Positions 47,311-56,365 of a stretch of 64,000 nt of DNA are shown here, piece after piece. Origin of the DNA: a bacterium (GTDB lineage Bacteria > Sysuimicrobiota > Sysuimicrobiia > Sysuimicrobiales > Segetimicrobiaceae); the NCBI GenBank assembly GCA_035307765.1, contig DATGHU010000040.1, positions 1-64,000 of the forward strand, given 5' to 3'. Positions within the stretch are counted from its first letter, which is position 1, and every line of letters begins with the position of its first letter. The notes below the pieces were generated by a model, which was not told the origin of the DNA, did no database searches, and worked only from the letters and a program-made list of their open reading frames with translations. Position numbers and translations under genes: made by a program.

Positions 47311-48256
47311 CGCGGATCCGGGGGTCGAGATAGAAATAGCCGAGGTCGGCGCCGAGGTTGCTCAGCGCCACCAGCACGCCGGCGACGGTCGTCGTGGTCA
47401 GCACCGTCGGGTAGTCGCGCGCCAGCGCGGCGTTCACCGCCAGCCGGCCGATGCCGGGTAGGGCGAAAATCGTTTCGACGACCACCGAGCCGCTCAGCAG
47501 AAAGGGCAGCAGCAATGCGACGATGGTGAGCATCGGCGTCAGCGAGTTCCGGGCAACGTGCCGGAGGAAGACGGCCTGTTCCGCCAGCCCTTTGCTGCGC
47601 GCGACGCGCACGTAGTCCTGGTCGAGTGCGTCGAGCAACGACGATCGAGCATATCGCACGAGCACGGGGAGGATGCTCAGCGCCTGCACGATCGTCGGCA
47701 TCACGAGGTAGGGGAAGATCACGACAGGGTTGTATCCGGCAACCCCCACGGGGCGGAGCCCGCTCGCCGGCAACGCGCCCAGTTTTCCGGTAAGGACGAA
47801 GATCAGCACAAGTGCGAACCAGAACGTCGGGAGCGAAATGCCCAGCAGCGAAAACAGCGTCGCGACGTGGTCGACGCTACTGTAGGGCCGCAGCGCCGAA
47901 ACGACCGCGATCGGCGACGCCAGCGCGATGGTCAGGGCAAGCGACGTCGCGGTGAGGATGAGGGTCGTCGGCAGAGCGTCGATCACGCGTTGGGTCGTGG
48001 GACGCCGGTCGCTGAAGCTCCGAAGCTTTCCGGTCATGAGATCCGCCATCATCGAAACGTACTGCACCGGGAGCGGCCGGTCGAGCCCGAGCTGGTGGCG
48101 CAGCTGTGCGACGTCGGTGAACCCGCGCTGCTCCGGTGAGACTAGAAAGTCGACGGGATCCCCCGGCGCCAGCACCAAGAGTGCGAAGGTGATCGCGGTG
48201 ATCCCAAACAGTAGCGGGATGAGGGTGAGCACCCGCCGTGCGATGTAACCACTCAC
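47303..48256 (-). CDS. ABC transporter permease, DppB type
   Basis: 317 aa with about six helices (LTLIPLLFGITAITFALLVL first) and the DppB mark GDPVDFLVSPEQRGFTDVAQLRHQLGLDRPLPVQY. The EAA loop is VRVARSKGLAEQAVFLRHVARNSLTPMLT. It ends DPRIRDG. SBP gene 13 bases upstream, DppC gene overlapping downstream. No ATP-binding subunit follows within the window. Confidence 0.93.
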   Translation of the reverse strand: MSGYIARRVLTLIPLLFGITAITFALLVLAPGDPVDFLVSPEQRGFTDVAQLRHQLGLDRPLPVQYVSMMADLMTGKLRSFSDRRPTTQRVIDALPTTLILTATSLALTIALASPIAVVSALRPYSSVDHVATLFSLLGISLPTFWFALVLIFVLTGKLGALPASGLRPVGVAGYNPVVIFPYLVMPTIVQALSILPVLVRYARSSLLDALDQDYVRVARSKGLAEQAVFLRHVARNSLTPMLTIVALLLPFLLSGSVVVETIFALPGIGRLAVNAALARDYPTVLTTTTVAGVLVALSNLGADLGYFYLDPRIRDG

Positions 48257-48269
48257 GCGACCCGCTGGC

Positions 48270-49886
48270 TCAGCGCGCCGTCCAACGCGGCAGGGATCCG
48301 AAGAAATCGCGGAGCGAGTTGACCCCGGTCGGCAAGACGAAGTTCTTGTTGACCCCCCAGATCACATCGGGCCGGATCGTGAGGATGTGTGGTGCGTCCG
48401 AAAGCACGAGCTCCTGTATCTGGTTATAGAGCACCTTCTGCGCCGCCCGATCGCGGGTCAGCACGACCTGCTGGAGCAACTGGTCCATCTTCGGATTGTC
48501 GTAACCGATGATTTGGGAGGTCGACCCCGTGCCCAAGAAGTTTGCCTCAAGCTCCGCCTGCGGCGGTAAGATCAAGTTAAACCAAGCGATGCCGACCAGC
48601 TCGATCGGGGCGCCCGGCGTGAAGTATCGGCTAAAAAAGTCGCCGCGCTCGATCGCCTGCACGTCGATCGCGATGCCGACGGCGCGGAGATACTGCTGGA
48701 TCAGGAGCGCCTGGTCTTGGTAGTCCTTCCCGGCGAGGAACGCGTACTTGGCTTTGAACGGCTGCCCGCCCTTCTGCACGATCCCGTCCGGCCCCGGCGT
48801 CCACCCGGCTTGGGTCAGGAGCTGCTTTGCTTTCGCCGGATCGTACGCGTACCCTTTGAGCTGCTTGTCGTACTGCCAGAGACTTGGGTGAACGGGGCTC
48901 TGGCAGACCGTCCCCAGACCTCGGTACAGCGCACTGAGCATCTCCTCGCGATTGATCGCGTACGCCATCGCCTGGCGGACCCGAACGTCCTGGAACATCG
49001 GCAGTTTGAGGTTGGGCGCGAACCAATAGAATGTGTCCCCGGGCACCCGCAGCGGCGTGACCCGCGGATCGTTCTGAAACTGCGCATACGCCTCGGGAAG
49101 GATGCGACCGGCGTCGATATTGCCGGCATGGAGCTCCGCGAGCACCGTGGCGTCTTCCGGAATCAGCTTGAACACCACGCGCGGCAGGTGCGGGGCGCCC
49201 CCCCAATACTCGCGGAACGCCTCGAACGTGATGCTCTCCGACTCGCGCCACTCGACCAGGCGGTAGGGTCCCGCCCCGATCGGCCGTCGGGCAAACGGCG
49301 CCTCCTGCAGCCGCGACATGTCAACGTTTGCGAGCGCGTGCGCGGGGAGGATGGCCCCGGTCCCGATCTGTTCGTAGAAGAACGGATACGGACGGTTGAG
49401 GATGAACCGCACCACACGCGGGTTGACGACCGTAATCCCCGTCACCGCGGAGGCCTTGCCCGCCTTGTACTCTCGCGCCCCGGCAATCTCCAGGAACGCC
49501 GGAGCGGTCGTGGGGTACTTGGGATGCAGATAGAGTTCGTAGCTGAACTTCACATCGCGAGCCGTCACGGGTGACCCATCTTGGAATTTCGCGCCCCGAA
49601 GGGTGACAAGATACGTCTTGCCGTCCGGCGAGGCCGGGTACTGCGCGGCGAGCCGTCCGCTGACGTTCCCCTGACCGTCGACGGCCGTCAGGGAATCGTT
49701 GATCAAGAGATTGACGTACGAAAATACCGCTTCGCTGCTCCCCAGCATGCGAACCGGAAGGCCCCAGATCGCGATCACGACCTGCGATGGCCCCTGCGCG
49801 GCTTCCCCCGGCCGGCTCAAGGCCCCAGCGACACCAGTCGCGATTCCGCCCATACCGATCTTCAACAACGCGCGTCGAGTCAACAT
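48270..49886 (-). CDS. peptide ABC transporter substrate-binding protein with Tat-like signal
   Basis: 538-aa cluster C SBP. The N-terminus MLTRRALLKIGMGGIATGVAGAL has the twin Arg and a hydrophobic stretch, so export by Tat is likely. The mature domain has GAKFQDGSPVTARDVKFSYELYLHPKYP, GTGAILPAHALANVDMSRL and VRQAMAYAINREEMLSALYRGLG, the DppA-type marks. First gene of the minus-strand unit SBP-DppB-DppC-amidohydrolase. The ATG 49886 has GGTGGGGG nearby. The plus-strand flavin monooxygenase gene begins 175 bases away, so a divergent promoter region lies between. Confidence 0.92.
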   Translation of the reverse strand: MLTRRALLKIGMGGIATGVAGALSRPGEAAQGPSQVVIAIWGLPVRMLGSSEAVFSYVNLLINDSLTAVDGQGNVSGRLAAQYPASPDGKTYLVTLRGAKFQDGSPVTARDVKFSYELYLHPKYPTTAPAFLEIAGAREYKAGKASAVTGITVVNPRVVRFILNRPYPFFYEQIGTGAILPAHALANVDMSRLQEAPFARRPIGAGPYRLVEWRESESITFEAFREYWGGAPHLPRVVFKLIPEDATVLAELHAGNIDAGRILPEAYAQFQNDPRVTPLRVPGDTFYWFAPNLKLPMFQDVRVRQAMAYAINREEMLSALYRGLGTVCQSPVHPSLWQYDKQLKGYAYDPAKAKQLLTQAGWTPGPDGIVQKGGQPFKAKYAFLAGKDYQDQALLIQQYLRAVGIAIDVQAIERGDFFSRYFTPGAPIELVGIAWFNLILPPQAELEANFLGTGSTSQIIGYDNPKMDQLLQQVVLTRDRAAQKVLYNQIQELVLSDAPHILTIRPDVIWGVNKNFVLPTGVNSLRDFFGSLPRWTAR

Positions 49887-50060
49887 ATCGAGCCCCCACC
49901 ACCCAAACCTGCGTCCCGAGTTGGTCCCACGCCGGTCACTGATTCGCTGAGGCACCGACGACTCCTCCGATCGGCGGCGCAGGGGTGGAAGGAGCCGCCA
50001 AGGAAGATCCCTCAACGCCTCGCGCGGCGCATGATCTGGCGGAGGTGGAGGGGTGAAGGT

Positions 50061-51026
50061 ATGAAGTTCGGACTGACGCTGCCAAACCGCGGTGTGCTCT
50101 TCGGAGCGATCACGCCGGATGAAATGCTCGCCATGAGCGAGATCGCCGACCAGTCGGGACGGTTCGAGCATCTCTGGGTCGGCGACAGCTTTCTCGCCAA
50201 GCCGCGGATGGAAAGCATCACGTTGATGGCCGGCCTTGCCGCTCGGACGAAACGCCTGCGGATCGGTCCGGCGTGTATGGCCAGTTTCCCGCTGCGCGAT
50301 CCGCTCCTGCTGGCGTACCAGTGGGCGAGCCTCGATCTGCTGTCCAACGGGCGCACCATCCTGGTGGCGTGCACCGGCATCGTGCCGCAGGCCGGCGCGG
50401 CAGTGGAGGACGCGCAGTACGGGGTCGACAACAAGGCACGCGCCGAACGGTTGGTCGAGTGGATCGTGCTGCTGAAACGTCTGTGGACCGAGGAGAAGGT
50501 GACGGTTGAGGGCCGGCACTACCGCGTCCATGGCGTCACGATCGAGCCCCGGCCCGCGGCGAAACCACGGCCCCCGATCTGGATCGCCAACAATTCACTT
50601 GCCGCCCGAAGCGTCGTCGAGCGCACCCATAGACGCGTCGCCGAGCATGCCGATGGTTGGATGACCGCGCTTTCGAACCCCGAGGAGGTGTCGTGGCGCC
50701 TGCAGGACATCCGGAGCAAGGTCCGGGAGCTCGGGCGGAACCCCGATACGTTCCCCACGTGCCTCTACCACAACATCAACGTCAATGAGGACCGCGGCGC
50801 GGCACTGGCGGAATCCAAGAAGTTTCTCGACACCTACTACACCACGGATATGCCTCCGGACCGGGTCGCCAGCTGGACGGCCGCCGGCTCACCGCAAGAG
50901 TGCGTGGAGCACCTTCGTGTCTACGAGCGGATAGGGATGGGTTCTATCGGGTTGCGGTGTACGAGCTGGGACCAGCGGGGGCAGCTGCGGCGGGTGATCG
51001 AGGAAGTGCTGCCCCACCTGAGCTAA
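50061..51026 (+). CDS. LLM-class (F420 or FMN-dependent) oxidoreductase
   Basis: 321-aa luciferase-like TIM-barrel protein. Start MKFGLTLPNRGVLFGAITPDEMLAMSEIADQSGRFEHLWVGDSF, then GLAARTKRLRIGPACM and TILVACTGIVPQAG, with RPPIWIANNS near 180 as in LLM enzymes. It uses reduced flavin (FMN or F420) to oxidise or reduce an organic substrate; the sequence alone does not decide the flavin. GGAGGGGTGAAGGT precedes the ATG. A VOC protein gene follows after 62 bases, so a two-gene unit is likely, and both face the peptide importer. Confidence 0.87.
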   Translation: MKFGLTLPNRGVLFGAITPDEMLAMSEIADQSGRFEHLWVGDSFLAKPRMESITLMAGLAARTKRLRIGPACMASFPLRDPLLLAYQWASLDLLSNGRTILVACTGIVPQAGAAVEDAQYGVDNKARAERLVEWIVLLKRLWTEEKVTVEGRHYRVHGVTIEPRPAAKPRPPIWIANNSLAARSVVERTHRRVAEHADGWMTALSNPEEVSWRLQDIRSKVRELGRNPDTFPTCLYHNINVNEDRGAALAESKKFLDTYYTTDMPPDRVASWTAAGSPQECVEHLRVYERIGMGSIGLRCTSWDQRGQLRRVIEEVLPHLS

Positions 51027-51088
51027 CCTCCAACCTCGAAGGAGATGCGTTGGGCATCGGGTGCCACACCGCAGAGGGGGAAACTTCA

Positions 51089-51760
51089 TTGACGGACCAT
51101 CCGCTAGTCGCGATCGATCACATCCTCATCCCTGTCGCCGATTTGGCCGACGGAGCCCGTCATCTTGAGCAGACCTACGGGCTCCGCGCGCTCCCGGGAG
51201 GACGGCATCCGGGCGTCGGCACCGGGAACATGATTGTTCCCCTCGGATCATCCTACCTAGAGCTGATCGCGGTCGTGGAGCCCGCGGAAGCCGGATCCCC
51301 AAGCGCTCTTCGCGTGACCAACGCCCTGCGCGACGGGCGGACGTTTGTGACATGGGCGGCACGCACCGATCGCCTCGACGCTCTTCGGGCCCGCCTCCAG
51401 GCGGCCGGTGTCGCGCGGGTGGTGCAGAACGGCGCGCGCGCGCGCCCGGACGGCGTGATGTTGCGATGGCGCACACTCTCGCTCGTACCGTTTGGCGAGC
51501 CGAGCGTGCTGCCGTTCATCATCGAATGGGGCGTACCGCCAGCTCAGCACCCCGCCGCGGCCACGGTCGAGCATCCGTCAGGTGCGCGCGGGATCCGGCG
51601 GCTCCGTCTCGGCGATCCCCACCCAGATGAGGCGACACGCCGATTGGCGTCGCTGCTCGGCGAAGAGATCAGCACCCTCGTGGTGGTGGAACCCGCGGAG
51701 ACCCCAGGAGTCGTGGCGGTCGAGCTGGACACGCCCGGTCGCGAAGTCGTGATCACATAA
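51089..51760 (+). CDS. VOC/glyoxalase-like domain protein
   Basis: 223 aa. VAIDHILIPVADLADGARHLEQTYGL is the typical first beta-alpha unit of the glyoxalase_3/VOC fold; SYLELIAVVEP and a second half (VSLVPFGEPSVLPFIIEW) follow. The metal residues are H and E candidates at DHILI and LELIA, so a metal enzyme is possible. TTG 51089 has GAGGGGG 8 bases upstream and gives the family-like start; TTG 51050 with AAGGAG at 5 bases would add 13 residues, so it is a real alternative. Confidence 0.8.
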   Translation: MTDHPLVAIDHILIPVADLADGARHLEQTYGLRALPGGRHPGVGTGNMIVPLGSSYLELIAVVEPAEAGSPSALRVTNALRDGRTFVTWAARTDRLDALRARLQAAGVARVVQNGARARPDGVMLRWRTLSLVPFGEPSVLPFIIEWGVPPAQHPAAATVEHPSGARGIRRLRLGDPHPDEATRRLASLLGEEISTLVVVEPAETPGVVAVELDTPGREVVIT

Positions 51761-51944
51761 ACGTGGCGCGGGATCGTCTTGGAGATGCGCGCCCGGGGGG
51801 ATTCACCCCCCCCGACCCGCTGCTGAGAAGGCCGACTGCATGATCGTTCCCGAGGTGCGTCGAGTGAGGCGCTGACGCTCCCCGACTATTCGCTACTGCT
51901 TTGGCCGGCGGATGAGCAGGTGGTGGGCATGGAAATCGGGCCTG

Positions 51945-52232
51945 TTACCGCAGCAGGTGATGGACGTCGAAGGCCGTCTCCTGTGGTGGTGTCGTGAAGC
52001 CACCTTTGATGCCCTGCCGCATTCGCGGCATCAGGGTGCCGTCGCGAAACCGCTCCCAGCTCTCTTTGGAGTCGTGGATCGCGACAATCGTCCAGCCGCC
52101 GGCCGACGCACCAGCCGCGTGGAAGATCTGCCCTTTCGGTAGGCTGTCTTTGGTGGGATGCACCGCAGCGATTGACGCTTCGTACTGCTCCTTTGTACCG
52201 CCTGGAAAGTGATGCACGATCCCGTACGCCAT
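51945..52232 (-). CDS. small ABM-like alpha-beta barrel protein
   Basis: 95 aa: MAYGIVHHFPGGTKEQYEASIAAVHP, then WTIVAIHDSKESWERFRDGTLMPRM and a short C-terminus FDVHHLL. The fold resembles antibiotic-biosynthesis-monooxygenase-like proteins. AGGAG lies 8 bases before ATG. Cytoplasmic, function unknown; possible small-molecule enzyme. Confidence 0.65.
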   Translation of the reverse strand: MAYGIVHHFPGGTKEQYEASIAAVHPTKDSLPKGQIFHAAGASAGGWTIVAIHDSKESWERFRDGTLMPRMRQGIKGGFTTPPQETAFDVHHLLR

Positions 52233-52445
52233 TCTTATTCTCCTCTCAGGATGGTTCCGCCTCACACCCGATGCTGCTCGTGCTTGCGCGGTACGGTAGT
52301 CACGTTCCGTAAGTTACGCGCTGACTTTCCCGATTCCTCCGGGAATTCGCCGCTCACTTCGCCCGTCGATGAGCAAAGGCAGAGCAAAACGCCGGCCAAG
52401 TCGGCCCCGGGGCTCGAACCGCTCGAAAATCCGTTCGGCCCGAAA

Positions 52446-52486
52446 GTGTTACCCATGTCTTAGGTACGAAGTGTCACCTATGTCTC
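52446..52486. mobile_element. IS-end remnant with two direct repeats
   Basis: GTGTTACCCATGTCTT (52446-52461) and GTGTCACCTATGTCTC (52471-52486) differ at three positions and lie 25 bases apart. Repeats of this GTGTTACC-ATGTC type are common in the ends of IS elements. No intact transposase is near; it stands 25 bases from tRNA-Arg. Family not assigned. Confidence 0.45.
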
Positions 52487-52507
52487 CGGGTTGGACCCTG
52501 CTTGCTT

Positions 52508-52583
52508 TGGCGCGCCCGGAGGGATTCGAACCCCCGACCCGCTGCTTAGAAGGCAGCTGCTCTCTCCCCTGAGCTACGGGCGC
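52508..52583 (-). tRNA. tRNA-Arg (anticodon TCT)
   Basis: Acceptor GCGCCCG/CGGGCGC, discriminator G (52511), CCA encoded (52510-52508). Anticodon arm GCTGC/GCAGC with loop CTTCTAA. Confidence 0.97.
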
Positions 52584-52822
52584 GCTTTACAAAGCATACA
52601 CCTGGGTGGACCTGTACTTCCTTCCGTCTGAACCGCGCCGCTCCAAGCAGTGTATCACAATTGGCGACCCCCTTGGACGGAGTGAGCGGACGCAACGGTG
52701 GATATGGAGGGGGGCAATGCTTTCTAGGCAGAGAGGGTCGCGCTAACGTCAGCGGCCGGACGCCTGGAACCCCCAGGGCCGCCGAGGAATAAGCTCTCTC
52801 CCAACCATTTCGGTCCGCGACT

Positions 52823-53644
52823 TCAACCGTCCGGTGGGCGGCGTCCCCGGGCCGTCATGACGATGAATCCCTGGGACACGAAGTTGGGGGAATCAAGAAG
52901 CGCAAAGTACGCCTCGATCTCGGCCTCTGTCGCTAGATGGGCGTCGACAATGTCCTTTCGAAGTTGCTCAACGGAGAGCCGCTTCCAGTACGTCGCCGCA
53001 GTGCCGGCGTGAAGCAGAGACACACGCCCCTCGGCATGGACTTCGGCCAGTCCGAGAGCGCTTAGATACCCATACAGATGGTGCCCGCAGTACACGTGGC
53101 CCCGCGTGGCCATCACCCGATCTTTCCCCTGCTCGACCTTCATGAAGAGTTCGTTGTTTGCGGAATTCATGGGGGAGACAAGAGCAACCGAGGCGTTGTC
53201 TGTATCCTCACAAACCAACCAGCCTCCGGGTTTGAGCGCTGATCGCATCCGCCGCAGCGCCTTCTCACGTTCGGGAATGTGCTCCAATACCAGTCTCGAA
53301 AGCACCAGATCGAATCTACACTCCGGGAGATCCTCTGAGAGGATATCATGACGACGAACGTCGAGATTGGTCATGGGCAAGGTCTCAAGAAAGCGAGTGT
53401 CCAGGTCGGTCGCCATGACGTATCCGGCCTGCCCCACTCGTTGGCACAACCACTCGGCGATCGTGCCGCCTCCGGCGCCGACTTCCAGACAGTGCCAGCC
53501 TTCACCCACCCCGAGCGCCTCCAGGTGTTTAATCGTGCCAGGATCAAGGAGTTGCTCAAGGCCCCGGAGTCGCTGCCGTGCGTGGACCCACGTGGGGTCA
53601 AACGCATACTTGTCCATTGGGGTGGAATTGTGAGGTGGGGTCAC
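52823..53644 (-). CDS. class I SAM-dependent methyltransferase
   Basis: 273 aa. SAM motif I is WHCLEVGAGGGTIAEWLCQRVG (about residues 50-72), motif II ATDLDTRFLE, motif IV/post-I FDLVLSRLVLEHIPEREKALRRM and a later GGWLVCEDTDN. The C-terminal 100 residues hold a substrate-binding extension with several aromatic residues. GTG start has GGAGG 7-8 bases upstream. It methylates an unknown small molecule or lipid. Single gene next to tRNA-Arg, not linked to a recognisable pathway. Confidence 0.85.
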   Translation of the reverse strand: MTPPHNSTPMDKYAFDPTWVHARQRLRGLEQLLDPGTIKHLEALGVGEGWHCLEVGAGGGTIAEWLCQRVGQAGYVMATDLDTRFLETLPMTNLDVRRHDILSEDLPECRFDLVLSRLVLEHIPEREKALRRMRSALKPGGWLVCEDTDNASVALVSPMNSANNELFMKVEQGKDRVMATRGHVYCGHHLYGYLSALGLAEVHAEGRVSLLHAGTAATYWKRLSVEQLRKDIVDAHLATEAEIEAYFALLDSPNFVSQGFIVMTARGRRPPDG

Positions 53645-53900
53645 CGCGAAACCTCCGCCGCAGGGGCCAGGAACCCGTACCGCGCCGCTCCGCAGGTTCG
53701 ATGGGGCAACGCGAACGGAGCATCAACCTTCTGAATCAACATGACCGCAGATTGACAGGGATGCGGGCCCGGGCCCCACCGGTCCGGGGCGAGGCGCGAG
53801 ACCTTTCGTGCGAAGACAAATCCGATTGCGCGGCCGAGAACATACCCGGAGCGTCCCCGGCCGGGGTCCGAGAAGATTGACCGGGGGTCGACCGGAGGGG

Positions 53901-56168
53901 TCATCTCGACCCATGGGGGGAAATGGGGGCGACCGACACGGTAATGAGCGCGATGTCATCGCGTGGAGGCGATTCCTGCGGAAGGACGTGCGCGAGGATC
54001 GCTCGTGCGGGATCGTCGGCACCCGTCTGCAACACCGCGCGCATCGCCTCCTGCAGGGCCATCGAGCCCTTGATGGGGTCGCGGGTCATTTCGATCAGTC
54101 CATCAGTGTACAGCACCAGCAATGAGCCGGCCGGCAGTGTAATAATCCGCTCGGCCGGCCCATGTGCGCTGGGCGCCCCCAGCGGCGGACCACCCGTGAT
54201 GGGAAGAATCTCCACACGTCCGTTCGAAGTCCCAAGCATCGGCGGAGGATGGCCGGCGGAGGCAAGTGTCACCGTGAGTGTGTCGGCATCAAGCTCGCCG
54301 ACGATAGCCGTGGCCATTCCGTCCCCCGCGCTGGTCGCCGTGAGGACCTCCCCGGCGCGGCGGAGGATCGCCCAAGGCGCATATCCCTCCAATGCCGCCG
54401 CGCGGACGGTTTGGCGTAGCTGTCCCATGATCAGGGCTGCATGCAGCCCGTGCCCCACGACATCCCCCACCGACATCATCACATGGCCGGTCGGGAGCGC
54501 AAACGCATCATACCAGTCGCCTCCGATTTCGGCCTCGTCACTGCCCGGCGCGTATGCGGCGTGGATGGTCACCCCGCTGAGGATCGGCAGGGCCTCCGGC
54601 AGGAACGCCCGCTGAAGCGCACCCGCGATCCGGTGTTCGCGTTCATAGAACCGAGCGCGCTCCAACGCTTGCGCACAGAGTCGGCCGAGGCTCTCCAGGA
54701 AAGCGCGATCGTTCTCAGGAAACAGCCGGGAGTCCGCGGTGACGAACAGCAGTGCCCCGATCGGCCGTCCTTGGACCATCAGCGGCACAGCGACCCGGGC
54801 CCCCCATTCGAGCGCGCCCTGCAGCTCAGCGAGGTCCGGATGCTGAGCAACACCGGCATTCCGGGAGGGCAGGAATACCAACTGTCGCCTCCGCACTGCG
54901 TCCGTGATGGCGATCCGGGTAGTAATCGGGATGTGGTGCCAGCGCCCGATGAACCCCTCGGGAATACCGATGGCACGCACGATATCCAGGGTCTGCCCAT
55001 CTTCGCTCAGCAGGCACATCGTCCCAGTCTGAGCATCGAGCGCGGCGATTCCACGATCAACGATCACCTCAGCAACCTGTGCCGGAGTCAGCGCCTCGGA
55101 CAACGCGGCGGTGATCGCCTGGAGCCGCGCGATGCGGTCGGTTGCCCGTTCCGCTCCGGCGCGAGCGACCTCGGCCTCGTGGCGGGCCGCGTCGGCCTCG
55201 TGGCGGGCCGCGTCGGCAGCTTGGCGAGCCGTGTCGGCGGCGATGCGGGTTGCCTGTTCGGATTGATAGAGGGCAGCGTTGTCCAACGCCAAACCGGCGC
55301 GCAGGCCAATTTCCTCCGCCAGGCCAAGATCGCCTCGACCGTAGCGCCGGCGAGCCTCGGCCGACGCGAACGTAAGGGCCCCCAAGATGCGATCACGGCC
55401 CCTGATCGCGACGATCATCGCGGAAGCGAGCCCGAGCCGACGTAGGACGCTGAGGTAATCGGCATTGGGAGCGACGTGTTCCAAGAAGCGCTCGGTAATC
55501 ACTTCAAACAATTCCGACTGGCCGGTGCGGATGACGCCCATCGATCCTTGAGAAGATTCTGGGGTGGGCGGGTAGCGTTCTTGGAGTTCCCTCGCCACCT
55601 GGAGCTTCAATGGGTCTCGATGGGCCACCACGAGCGTCCGTATGATTCCGGCCGCATCCGCAACGTCAACCGCGCACCAATCGGCGAATGTCGGCACGCA
55701 AAAGTTGGCCAGCCCCGACAATCTTGCCGACACATCCAGTGAAGCGCCGGACAGCAGAGCTCCGACATCGGCGAGAAATTGCTGCACTGCCACACTGTGT
55801 CGCTGCGCTTCCTCGACCCGTCGCAAACGTCTCCCGCTGAACGCCACGGTCCACGCGGCCAATGCGAAGAGTCCCAACAGGGGAAACGTCCCCGGTGACA
55901 TCGCAAACGATCGCTCCGGAGAAATGATAAAGGACCATACGGCCCCGACGCAGAGGAGCGCTGATCCATAGCCGGCGATCGGCCCTGCGTAATACGCGAC
56001 CCCCCCGATAACCGGGATCGGGACGAAAAGGAACTGGCTGGGAAATTTTCCGCGGAGCCAGACCATCCCCAGGGTCAACACGCTTGTGCAGAGGAGGGCG
56101 ACGACGACTTGGCGCAACGGAGACTGCGCGCCCCCGCTCACCGACAGGAGGGCGGGCCGCGGAGACAT
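53901..56168 (-). CDS. membrane-bound GAF/SpoIIE (PP2C) phosphatase
   Basis: 755 aa. Three N-terminal helices of DUF4118 type (VALLCTSVLTLGMVWL, FLFVPIPVIGGVAYYAGPIAGYGSALL, FPLLGLFALAAWTVAF), then a first GAF-like domain (about 120-290), a coiled coil with repeated A-D-A-A-R-H-E units (about 300-335), a second GAF domain (about 340-500), and SpoIIE phosphatase (GSDEAEIGGDWYDAF, SVGDVVGHGLHAALIM, LASAGHPPPML, LLVLYTDGLIE). The PP2C metal Asp residues are present. It likely dephosphorylates an anti-sigma antagonist in a sigma-B-like partner-switching pathway; no RsbW/RsbV genes are nearby. Confidence 0.9.
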   Translation of the reverse strand: MSPRPALLSVSGGAQSPLRQVVVALLCTSVLTLGMVWLRGKFPSQFLFVPIPVIGGVAYYAGPIAGYGSALLCVGAVWSFIISPERSFAMSPGTFPLLGLFALAAWTVAFSGRRLRRVEEAQRHSVAVQQFLADVGALLSGASLDVSARLSGLANFCVPTFADWCAVDVADAAGIIRTLVVAHRDPLKLQVARELQERYPPTPESSQGSMGVIRTGQSELFEVITERFLEHVAPNADYLSVLRRLGLASAMIVAIRGRDRILGALTFASAEARRRYGRGDLGLAEEIGLRAGLALDNAALYQSEQATRIAADTARQAADAARHEADAARHEAEVARAGAERATDRIARLQAITAALSEALTPAQVAEVIVDRGIAALDAQTGTMCLLSEDGQTLDIVRAIGIPEGFIGRWHHIPITTRIAITDAVRRRQLVFLPSRNAGVAQHPDLAELQGALEWGARVAVPLMVQGRPIGALLFVTADSRLFPENDRAFLESLGRLCAQALERARFYEREHRIAGALQRAFLPEALPILSGVTIHAAYAPGSDEAEIGGDWYDAFALPTGHVMMSVGDVVGHGLHAALIMGQLRQTVRAAALEGYAPWAILRRAGEVLTATSAGDGMATAIVGELDADTLTVTLASAGHPPPMLGTSNGRVEILPITGGPPLGAPSAHGPAERIITLPAGSLLVLYTDGLIEMTRDPIKGSMALQEAMRAVLQTGADDPARAILAHVLPQESPPRDDIALITVSVAPISPHGSR
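55171..55212 (-). repeat. 21-bp tandem duplication in the phosphatase linker
   Basis: TCGGCCTCGTGGCGGGCCGCG occurs twice in a row (55171-55191, 55192-55212) and encodes the heptads of the coiled coil. A third, degenerate copy follows. Confidence 0.8.
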
Positions 56169-56365
56169 CAGCGACCCCCTCCCCTCGGCGTCGACCCCCG
56201 GTGCCAGGTGGTGCGGCTGGGGATCAGCCCTTCGATCGTAACCGCCGCTTCCCGCTTCCCCATCTTCGCGTCTCCAAGCGCAATGCCACCGCGACGTGAT
56301 GAATGCGCGATTGCGGCCGGCGTCTCAAATCGTCGTTCGGCAACGTTCAGCCCGGGCAATGTCCA

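Noticed and set aside
52209-52463. 84-aa plus-strand frame near the IS-end remnant
   Set aside because: No ribosome site and no transposase motif; it may be the tail of the IS end but cannot be supported as a gene.
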